64,000 bases of DNA from Planctomycetota bacterium (lineage in GTDB: Bacteria; Planctomycetota; Planctomycetia; Planctomycetales; Planctomycetaceae): the NCBI GenBank assembly GCA_016872645.1, contig VGZH01000003.1, forward strand, positions 46,050 through 110,049, given 5' to 3'. This document shows positions 16,351 through 24,600 of the stretch, in pieces (positions within the stretch are counted from its first letter, which is position 1; every line of letters starts with the position of its first letter). The notes beneath the pieces are model-generated. The model saw nothing but the letters and a program-made list of their open reading frames with translations, had not been told where the DNA came from and did no database searches. Both the position numbers and the translations under genes were made by a program.

Positions 16351-16758
16351 ATGTCTCGAACCACGATCACCGACGAAGACCTCCGGGCATATCTTGCCGA
16401 GCATTTGCCGGCCGCGCGCATGGCGATGATCGAGCAATCCCTTCGCGACTCCGAACCGCTGCGCCGGCAGTTGGCGACCATTGCACGCGACAACGATCAA
16501 GGAGGCTTTTCCGTCGGCGAAGTCTGGCGACGCGAAAGGCTGAGTTGTCCAACGCGTGGCCAACTCGGAGCCTACTTGATGCAAGCGCTCGACGACGGCC
16601 CGCGCGAGTACATCGACTTTCATCTGCAAATCATCGGTTGCCGGGCCTGCAACGCGAACTTCGCCGACCTGCAACAAGCAAGCGCATCCGCCCCGGAGAA
16701 GCAACGCCGACGCCGAAAGTACTTCGAATCTTCAGCAGGCTATCTGCGACGTGACTGA
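16351..16758 (+). CDS. Small conserved planctomycete protein, possibly regulatory
   Basis: A 135-aa cytosolic protein. The N-terminal part (DEDLRAYLAEHLPAARMAMI, then EQSLRDSEPLRRQL) resembles the short helical, anti-sigma-like region found in planctomycete proteins that also carry GEVWRRERLSCP and a paired-Cys segment, here GCRACNANFADLQ. A zinc-finger anti-sigma relationship is my inference, because only three Cys and few His are available. It starts 8 nt after the SMP-30 stop, so it is probably coupled to that gene. The in-frame extension to 16318 overlaps the SMP-30 gene and is unlikely. Confidence 0.65.
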   Translation: MSRTTITDEDLRAYLAEHLPAARMAMIEQSLRDSEPLRRQLATIARDNDQGGFSVGEVWRRERLSCPTRGQLGAYLMQALDDGPREYIDFHLQIIGCRACNANFADLQQASASAPEKQRRRRKYFESSAGYLRRD

Positions 16759-16769
16759 CGAACGCCGCC

Positions 16770-17867
16770 TCAAAACTTGACTTCGCCACCGACACCGGGT
16801 GAGCCGTCGGTTGGATGGCAATACGGCACAAGCTGAATCTTCGAGTTGCCGCACAGATGCCGACCGGCAACCGCTTTGCCGACGACAAAGCCTAATGCTC
16901 CGCCAAAGAAGACGTCCGACAAGTCATGGTCCTGTTCGTCGATCCGGCTGAATCCGACGGCTCCAGCCAACAAGTAGGCTGGCAAGCCGATCTTGCAGCC
17001 GTAGTATTCCTCCAATACCGCCGCGATCGCGAAAGTACTCGCCGTGTGGTACGAGGGAAATCCATAGTGACCATTCGCCCAATTTGTCGAAGGCCGATCG
17101 GTATTCGTGGCGAGCTTTAACGCGGTCACACTGACGCCCGTGATGGTGACTGCGCTGAGCATCGAGCCCATCACCTCACGAAGATCCTCGTCCTGCGACC
17201 AGAGCGAATAGCCGTAAACACCCAGCAAGACGGGAACCTGATACTCCACCGCTCCAAGATTGCTGAGCAATTGGCCGCCGTTCCCCCAACGATTCGGATG
17301 ATCGGCGACCCACTCTCGCACCTCTTGATCGACTCCCTCTTCTCGGAACACGTACGCAACTCCTCCGGCTGCCGTCAGGATGAGGGCGTTATTCCAATTC
17401 AGTACCCCTTTGGCATCGGACCACAGTGTCGGCAGAGCGTTATCGAGGTCGCAGCGAAAACACAATTCTTTGCAACGGCCATTGCACTCGAACTCGCCAT
17501 CGGCGAGAGCATCTTCGGAGTCAGAGTTGCCTAGCTGTGAAACGAGCGGGGGCAAATCCTCGCTTTGCCACAATTTGGGTTCCAGCGACGCCAGATTCAT
17601 CGAACCATCGGATTTCGGTTCTACAATCGCCGGCCTCACCCCCACGTCGCACCGAGTCGGTTGCAATTGCCAGCCAATAGACGTTTTGGCAGTAACTGGG
17701 GTCCGCTCCACTTCGGAAACCAAGTGGCACGGCAATTTCCTTTGGGATGTTGAGAATTGGCCTGCCTGACCCAACGCCGCAGACTGACAACCGACCGCCG
17801 CAATGCCGAGCAGTCCAGCAGCCAACCACGAGATTGCCGAACTCTGTCGCTGCGGTCGCGCTGACAT
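16770..17867 (-). CDS. PAP2-superfamily phosphatase lipoprotein
   Basis: A 365-aa lipoprotein with a C-terminal PAP2 (type 2 phosphatidic acid phosphatase) domain. The lipobox is IAAVGC with Cys27. A Cys-rich linker (CNGRCKELCFRC, about residues 128-139) precedes the domain. The three PAP2 motifs are visible as KLATNTDRP, PSYHT (usually PSGH) and SRIDEQDHDLSDV, the last with the catalytic His and its Asp. It probably dephosphorylates a lipid or sugar phosphate on the outer face of the membrane. The ATG has GGAG about eight bases upstream. It is convergent with the preceding small gene, leaving 11 nt between stops. Confidence 0.85.
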   Translation of the reverse strand: MSARPQRQSSAISWLAAGLLGIAAVGCQSAALGQAGQFSTSQRKLPCHLVSEVERTPVTAKTSIGWQLQPTRCDVGVRPAIVEPKSDGSMNLASLEPKLWQSEDLPPLVSQLGNSDSEDALADGEFECNGRCKELCFRCDLDNALPTLWSDAKGVLNWNNALILTAAGGVAYVFREEGVDQEVREWVADHPNRWGNGGQLLSNLGAVEYQVPVLLGVYGYSLWSQDEDLREVMGSMLSAVTITGVSVTALKLATNTDRPSTNWANGHYGFPSYHTASTFAIAAVLEEYYGCKIGLPAYLLAGAVGFSRIDEQDHDLSDVFFGGALGFVVGKAVAGRHLCGNSKIQLVPYCHPTDGSPGVGGEVKF

Positions 17868-18109
17868 CTGCGGGCTCCGTCCCGGAAATTCCGTCTAATC
17901 TCCAAGATCGGTCAACCAGCTTCATGCGGCGGAAGGATTTGGTGGGGAGACGACAGGTCTTCCGAGATTTCGTTAACCCTTTTGGTTTTGCAAAGACTGC
18001 AAAACTCCCAGTCTTCCTGAAATTCCGGGCAACAATCTCGTCTGACCTGGTTCACAACCTGCTTCCAAATCCGGCGGTGACTACAATCCCACCCCAACCA
18101 GGAGGCAGC

Positions 18110-18856
18110 ATGCGAGTCGGTCTGTTTATCCCTTGCTACGTCGATCAATTCTTCCCTCAGGTCGCGCTCGCGACCGCATCTGTGCTGGAACGCTTCGGCG
18201 TCGAAGTCGATTTCCCGGAGGCTCAAACCTGTTGCGGCCAGCCGATGGCAAATACCGGTCTGTGCGAGCAAGCCCGTCCGCTGGCCGAGCGGTTCTTCGA
18301 CATCTTCGCTCCCTATGAATATGTCGTCTGTCCGTCGGGAAGCTGTACCGCGATGGTGCGGCATCACTACGAGGATTACCTCTCGGACCGCCCCGGCTTC
18401 GAAGCCTTCAAGCACAAGACCTTCGAGCTGACCGAATTCATGACCGACGTGCTGAAGGTCAACCGTCCGCGAGGGATCTTCCCGCACAAAGTCGGCCTGC
18501 ATCAAAGCTGTCACGGCCTGCGCGAGCTACGACTCGGCAGTTGCAGCGAGCGAATCGGCACTCCGTTCAACAAGGCCAAGCAACTGCTGGAAGGCCTGGA
18601 GGGCATCACGTTCTCCGAACTGACTCGCCCGGACGAATGCTGCGGCTTCGGCGGCACGTTCGCGGTCGCCGAGGAAGCCGTCTCAACGATGATGGGCCTC
18701 GACCGCCTGCACGATCACGAAAAAGCCGGCACCGAAGTCCTCACCGCCAACGACATGTCCTGCCTGATGCACCTCGACGGCCTGATCCGCCGCCAGAAGA
18801 AACCAATCCGCGTGCTGCACATCGCTGAGATCCTCGATCAAAGCGGCGCGGCGTGA
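18110..18856 (+). CDS. lutA: LutA-type (Fe-S) binding oxidoreductase subunit
   Basis: A 248-aa protein with two cysteine-rich CCG domains, as in LutA/LldE, a subunit of the LutABC L-lactate oxidation complex, and in GlpC/HdrB relatives. The first motif is TCCGQPMANTG near residue 40 and the second is DECCGFGGTF near residue 180, with supporting CPSGSC and HQSCHG. The start at 18110 is set by a perfect AGGAGG upstream, although an open frame continues back to 17747. The partners lutB (Fe-S/ferredoxin) and lutC are not in the window, so this is either an orphan subunit or pairs with proteins encoded elsewhere. Its stop abuts the convergent macrodomain gene with no gap. Confidence 0.85.
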   Translation: MRVGLFIPCYVDQFFPQVALATASVLERFGVEVDFPEAQTCCGQPMANTGLCEQARPLAERFFDIFAPYEYVVCPSGSCTAMVRHHYEDYLSDRPGFEAFKHKTFELTEFMTDVLKVNRPRGIFPHKVGLHQSCHGLRELRLGSCSERIGTPFNKAKQLLEGLEGITFSELTRPDECCGFGGTFAVAEEAVSTMMGLDRLHDHEKAGTEVLTANDMSCLMHLDGLIRRQKKPIRVLHIAEILDQSGAA

Positions 18857-19396
18857 TTACTCTGCCATCGCTTCCAGCGCGCGAGCGAAGGCTCCGAAGC
18901 TGCCACCGTCGAACAGCACGAAACGGACGAGTTCCGGTTGCTGGTGCTCCAGTAAGAATGCGCGCACGGCGGACAGCGATCGCTCAGCGGCGAGGTCCAT
19001 CGGGTAGCCATAGACGCCGGTGCTGATCGCGGGGAATGCGATGCTGGGGCAAGCATTCTCGACCGCTAATTCCAAACATCGACGATAGGCCGACGACAAC
19101 AACTCGGCTTCGCCTGCAACACCGCCACGCCAGATCGGGCCGACGGCGTGAAACACGAACTTCGCTCGCAGTCGTCCGGCCGACGTTGCTACGGCTGAGC
19201 CGGTCGAACAGCCTTCGGGATACTTGGTGCGTGTTTCGTCCATCAGTGTCGGACCCGCCGCTCGGTGAATCGCGCCGTCCACTCCGCCACCACCCGCCAA
19301 GCGTGAATTGGCTGCGTTGACGATCGCATCCACTTGTTGCGACGTGATGTCTCCTTGCGCGAGTTCGATGCGACTGTGACCAAATTGAACGAGCAT
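18857..19396 (-). CDS. Macrodomain protein (O-acetyl-ADP-ribose deacetylase, YmdB-like)
   Basis: A 179-aa single macrodomain that binds ADP-ribose and probably removes O-acetyl or mono-ADP-ribosyl groups. The signature elements are GDITSQQVDAIVNAANS, the glycine-rich GGGGVDGAIHRAAG loop, and AISTGVYGYP, which contacts the diphosphate. Asn in NAAN and Asp in VDGAI are the usual catalytic or binding residues. The ATG at 19396 has GGAG eight bases upstream. No ADP-ribosyltransferase gene is next to it, so a toxin-antitoxin (DarTG-like) role is not supported. It is divergent from the dead pyrophosphatase gene. Confidence 0.92.
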   Translation of the reverse strand: MLVQFGHSRIELAQGDITSQQVDAIVNAANSRLAGGGGVDGAIHRAAGPTLMDETRTKYPEGCSTGSAVATSAGRLRAKFVFHAVGPIWRGGVAGEAELLSSAYRRCLELAVENACPSIAFPAISTGVYGYPMDLAAERSLSAVRAFLLEHQQPELVRFVLFDGGSFGAFARALEAMAE

Positions 19397-19505
19397 GACT
19401 GAGGCTCCTGACTTTCAAACCCGACGCTTTCACCGCTCCAAGGTAGGCACTACAAGTCGTCTCCCGCCAGCACGATCGCGGGTTAGGAAATTGCAGATCG
19501 GAGAA

Positions 19506-20005
19506 ATGCACTGTTGGCACGACGTGACACCCGGCGAACAATGGCCGCGAGAGTTTGTCACAGTGATCGAAATTCCGTTGGGGGCGAGCGTGAAATACGA
19601 ACTCGAAAAGGCGACCGAACTGCTCAAGCCCGACCGGATTCCGTACTCGGCCGTCTACTACCCGGTGAGTTACGACTTCATTCCGCAGACGCTGACAGAG
19701 GATGACGACCCGCTCGACGTGCTGATGCTCTGCCAAGAGTCGATCGCGCCGCTGACGCTGAGCGGCAAGAAGGCTCACATGGTTATCACCGTCGCGATGG
19801 AAGATCCCGAATACGCCACCTCCCGAGAGGCCGAACAGCTTCCATTGCAGCGCTTGTCGATGGTTCGCCGCTTTTTCAAGGACTACAATACACTGAAGGA
19901 AAGTCGGTCGAGGTCGATTAATTCCAGCCAGCGGACGCGTCGTCCAAGGTCTTCCTCGAGACGCTGGAACATTACGCCGACAAACGTCGGCGAGGACTCC
20001 GGTAG
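19506..20005 (+). pseudogene. ppa: Inorganic pyrophosphatase (family I) gene, inactivated
   Basis: The frame starts like a planctomycete soluble pyrophosphatase (MHCWHDVTPGEQWPREF, VIEIPLGASVKYE, then SAVYYPVSYDFIPQT and DDDPLDVLMLCQE). After APLTL about 13 residues are missing, exactly the MxMxD segment that binds catalytic metal. In the remaining SGKKAHMVI the next expected Asp and Lys are Ala and Met. Near KDYNTLK a one-base loss changes frame. The old C-terminus is still readable in the other frame (EGKSVEVD, a TAA stop, then FQPADASSKVFLETLEHY) up to TAG 20005. The deletion, frameshift, nonsense codon and lost ligands mean no active enzyme. Confidence 0.88.
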
Positions 20006-20068
20006 AGCTTGAATCGGCCAACTTCGAATTCGACCCCGCTTTGACGTCTCCAACCTCAAGGAACCCTC

Positions 20069-21583
20069 ATGTCGGCCCCCTCCGCCTCGTTCAAGCTCAC
20101 CTCGACTCAATGGCTGATCTGTGTGATCGCGTCGATCGGCTTCGCCTTCGACATCTACGAATTGCTGATGCTGCCACTGATCGTCGGACCGGCGTTACAG
20201 GAACTGGTCGGAGCCGCGCCGGGTTCACTGGAATTTAACACATGGGTTGGACGACTGTTTTATATTCCGGCCATTGCGGGTGGAGTTTTCGGTCTGGTCG
20301 GCGGCTATTTGACCGATCGACTAGGTCGGCGACGTGTGCTGACGTGGTCGATCTTGATTTATGCCTTCTCGGCGCTGGCCGCCGGATTTTCGACCAGCGC
20401 TTGGATGCTTCTTTTTTTCCGCTGCTTCGTTTTCATCGGCGTGTGTGTGGAGTTTGTCGCGGCGGTCGCGTGGCTCGCGGAACTGTTCTCAGATCCACAT
20501 CAGCGAGAAAAAGTGCTTGGCTACACGCAGGCGTTTTCGTCGGTCGGTGGCCTGCTGGTCGCCGTGGCCAACGGCTTGGCAATCGCCTACGGGTCGAAGC
20601 TACCGGCGATCCAAGCGATTTTTGGTGGTGTCATCGCTGACGAGAATGCTCATGCGGCTTGGCGGTACACGCTGATGTCGGGGGTCATTCCCGCGATTCC
20701 GTTGATCGTCATTCGACCTTTCCTGCCCGAGTCGCCGGTTTGGGCTCAGAAGAAAGAATCGGGAACGCTCAAGCGGCCGAGTATTGCGCAGCTGTTCGCG
20801 CCGGAACTTCGCCGGACAACGATCGTCACCACGATCATGTTTGCGTGCAGTTTCGGTGGAGCCTTCGGAGCGATTCAGCACATCCAACGGATCATCCCCG
20901 GCCTGCCCGAAACGAAAGAGCGAGTCAAAGCCGCCCTCGAAGCTCCTGCAGTCGCCGAGAAGGTCGCAAAGCGATTGGCGTCGGTGGAGGTGCAGGACAA
21001 GCTCAAGGACAAGCCCGAAGCCGAGCAGAAGAAGGTCCTCGCCGCTGAGAAAGGTAAGATCGAAGGCCCCGTGCGCAGCAAGACGACTCAAGAGATTGCA
21101 GCCAGCGTCACAAAGGTTCAGGAAGTTGGTGGCCTGCTGGGACGCTTCGCACTGGCAGCTCTGGCGGTCGTGATTGTCGGTCGCCGAAAGTTGCTGCGGA
21201 TCTTCCAGATTCCCGGACTGATCATGATGCCGATCATCTTCGCGTACTTCGCGACGACCAGCTTGTCGTTGACCTACGTCGGCTTGTTTCTCGCCGGATT
21301 CGTGACTGTAGCGCAGTTCAGCTTCTGGGGGAACTACTTGCCGCGCGTGTATCCGCTGCACTTGCGAGGGACCGGCGAAAGTTTTGCTGCAAACATCGGT
21401 GGCCGGCTGATCGGGACTTCGTTCGCCTGGGTCACAGCCACGTTAGCGGCAACAGATGATCTGGCGAACGCACCGCTTAAGCTGGCCTATACGGCAGCGG
21501 CGGTTGGTTTCGGAGTTTATCTGTTCGGGTTCATTGCGTCGTTCTGGTTACCTGAACCTCCCAAAGAAGACTTGGCCGACTAA
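20069..21583 (+). CDS. MFS transporter with a charged insert in loop 7-8
   Basis: A 504-aa major facilitator transporter, sugar/acid-symporter type. TM1 carries GFAFDIYELLML, and the cytoplasmic loop 2-3 has the family motif GYLTDRLGRRRV. RPFLPESPVW at about 216-225 matches the PESPRW-like motif at the end of TM6. Between TM7 and TM8 lies a roughly 70-residue insert (about 278-350) rich in Lys, Glu and Ala, predicted helical, on the outer side by standard topology. The C-terminal half shows six further helices and a GNYLPRVYPLHLRGTGES signature. The ATG has AAGGA six bases upstream. The substrate is unknown. Confidence 0.85.
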   Translation: MSAPSASFKLTSTQWLICVIASIGFAFDIYELLMLPLIVGPALQELVGAAPGSLEFNTWVGRLFYIPAIAGGVFGLVGGYLTDRLGRRRVLTWSILIYAFSALAAGFSTSAWMLLFFRCFVFIGVCVEFVAAVAWLAELFSDPHQREKVLGYTQAFSSVGGLLVAVANGLAIAYGSKLPAIQAIFGGVIADENAHAAWRYTLMSGVIPAIPLIVIRPFLPESPVWAQKKESGTLKRPSIAQLFAPELRRTTIVTTIMFACSFGGAFGAIQHIQRIIPGLPETKERVKAALEAPAVAEKVAKRLASVEVQDKLKDKPEAEQKKVLAAEKGKIEGPVRSKTTQEIAASVTKVQEVGGLLGRFALAALAVVIVGRRKLLRIFQIPGLIMMPIIFAYFATTSLSLTYVGLFLAGFVTVAQFSFWGNYLPRVYPLHLRGTGESFAANIGGRLIGTSFAWVTATLAATDDLANAPLKLAYTAAAVGFGVYLFGFIASFWLPEPPKEDLAD

Positions 21584-21660
21584 CCGCCATTTTCGCCTGT
21601 CCGAAATCGCTTGACGGTTCGTAAGATTGGATCCACAACGAACTGGCAAGGAGCGAACTC

Positions 21661-24600
21661 ATGCGACCGTCCTCAGCAGCCCGGATGCCGAGCTTGATCG
21701 GATTCGTCGCGGCGTTGAGTTTGGCTTTCGCGGTGCTGGCGCAAGTCCCTGTCCCCCCAACCGGTGGCCCCGACAACGCGGGACCGGTGCGTGAGCGTCG
21801 ATTGGTGCAGCGGTTGGAGCAGGCTCGGCAGTTGCTGACTCCGCGCGAACCCAACGAAAAACCCGCAGAATCGCAGGCTCTGAGGCTGTTGCAGACACTG
21901 CTGGAGGATCGCACGGAAACCGACGATGGCCCCGGTACGTACGACGTCTTGTTGGACCCGGCTCCCGAAGGTGATCGCCGCGTCGCGACACACAGCTTGA
22001 AGACAGAAGCTCGGCAATTGATTGGCGGGATGTCGGCACAGGGCCGACAAGCCTACGAGCTATTGGCCGGTAAAGCGGCGCGAGTGCAGTTCGATGCCGC
22101 ATTGGCAACCGGTGACTGGCGAGCGATCGAAGAGGTTGCTCGGCAATCGTTGCACACGTCGGCTGGTTACGACGCCACGATGGCGTTGGGTTTGCGCGAA
22201 CTCGACCTCGGTGAGCCATTAGCCGCCGCGCGACGCTTCGAGGAGGTGCGCGATTGGCCGCAAACTCGGGCATCGCGTGAGCCGCTGTTGTCATTGCGAT
22301 TGGCTCTGGCTTGGCGACTCGCCGGCCGCGACGACCGTTGTCGCGAAGTGTTGATCGAGTTGAAGAAGTCATACGGAGACAAACCGATCGCGCGTAACGG
22401 CGGCGGGGAGCTCCCGTGGTTCAAAGACGATGCCGACGCACTCATTTGGCAGGATCGCTGGGCGGGCATCTCGTTGCGCCCGCTGCGAATGACTGGCGAA
22501 CGCCGCGCCGAGTGGCCGCTGCAAGCCGGCAATGCCGCGCGAAATGCTTTCGCGGCCCCGGCCGTTCCGACCGAGCACGTCGCATGGTCGCATTCATTGC
22601 TCGACGATGACGATGCGGAAGCCCCGGCTAATGGCTCAACCAACGAGCCGGAATCTGTTGGCAACGAGAAATCGGATCGCTCACCGACCATCCTGCGTGG
22701 AACGTGGGGGCGCGTGCGGGTCGAAGTGAAATCACTTCTCGAACAGCGCCGACAGGCCGAACTGCCGGCGGTCATTGCCGCGCAGCCGATCGTCGTCGGA
22801 GATGCCGTCGTCATTCGCGCGCTGTCGCAGTTGCGAGCCTTTCGAATTTCTGACGGCCAGCCGTTGTGGCATTCGGCGATGCTCGACCCCCAGTTGGCCG
22901 AGATGCTGGGAGACGTTCGTCGCGGTCGTCAACCGAATCGTCTGTCCCCGGAATTGGAAGGCTGGCTGCAGCGACGCACCTGGGAAGATGTGACACAAGG
23001 GTCGCTCAGCAGCGATGGCCAGCTGGTCTTCTCGCTGCAAGATCGCGAAGGGAACTTGCGAAATCCGCAGATCGCCTGGCGAGGGATGTTCATCGCTCGC
23101 GAGTTCAACAAACTGGTCGCGACCGAGGTGACGACAGGACGCCTGCGTTGGGAACTGGGCGGCCCGCGCGGCGATTACGAATTGTCGGGAGCCGGTGCGT
23201 ACTTCCTCGGCCCGCCGTTGCCCTGGCGCGGACAACTCTTCGTGTTGACGGATGACGGAATTGATCTGCGACTGGTAGTGCTCGACCCACATGACGGCAA
23301 GCTGTTGTGGACTCAGATGCTCGCGCCTTGCGATCCAATCTGGTCGGGATTGACGCGAGACAACGGGCTGAGCCCGACGGTCGTGGGTGAGTGCATCGTC
23401 TGTCCGACCGGCGCGGGATCGGTCGTCGCGGTGGACCCGGTCAGGCGAGAACTCCGTTGGCAATACGCCTACCGTGAGCAGATGGATCGAATGAGCGGCA
23501 TCGAGTCTTCGTGGCGACAAAATGTGTTGGTCGCCGCACGCGACCACGTCCTCGTCGCTCCACCCGATTTCGGTGAACTGCTGTGCCTCGATGCACGCGA
23601 TGGTCGCCTGCTGTGGAAACAACCCCGCAATGAGGGATTGTTCTTGGCTGGGGTGACCGAAGATGCCAGCGCCCTGGTTGTCACCACCAACGAGCTTCGC
23701 GCGATCCGCTTGTTGGACGGCAAACCGGCTTGGCCGCGATCCGTGTCGATCGCTCCGCTCGCCGGTCGCGGAGTTATCTCCGACGGAGTGCTGCATCTGC
23801 CGTTGATCACCGGTGAAGTGGCCAGCATCGAGACAAGCTCTGGTCGAGAGCTGGCTCGAACAGCGGTCGCAGCGAACGAACTGCTCGGCAATCTGATTGC
23901 GGCTGACGGACGCCTGGTGTCGCAATCGGCGTCGCACATCGCAGCATTCCCGCAATTAAGGGAGCATCAACAAGCCATCGCCGACGCACTCCAAAAGAAT
24001 GCCGACAACGTACTGGCACTCGAAGAGCGCGGCCGGATGCACCTGCACTTGGGACGTCGCGAACGGGGTCTGGAAGATTTACGTCGAGCGGTCGCGTTGC
24101 GACCAACAGTTACGGGCAAACAATTGCTCGCGAGATTGCTGCTCGACGAAGTACGGTTGGGACACTCGAAAGATCTCGACGCGACAATTCGAGAACTCGA
24201 AACGCTGCTGGATGATCCGAAACAACGCTTCTTGTTCGCTCGATTGCGAGCAGCCAATTGGCAACGTCGTGGCGAACTGCTGGCAGCGGCTCGCGAACTG
24301 CTGAAACTGGCGGATGCGTGGGAGCCTTCCACCGAGTTGGAAATTGTGACCGGCACGACCGCCGCGCGTCAGGATCGCTGGATCGCGGCTGAATTGCTCG
24401 AACTGCACTCAACGATGTCGGCTGAGGATCGGCGCGTCCTCGACGACGATGTCGCTGTCCGTTTGCGAACCGCGCTCGAGGGTACGGGACCAGCTCGCCT
24501 GCGCGATTTCCTCGCGTTGTTCGGTTGGAACAGCGTAGCCAACGCGGCTCGTCGCGAACTGATCGAACGGATCGACTCCCGCAAGCACCGGCATGAGTTT

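Noticed and set aside
18857..20005. Macrodomain gene as antitoxin of a DarTG-like module
   Set aside because: No DNA ADP-ribosyltransferase gene is adjacent. The neighbour is a dead pyrophosphatase.
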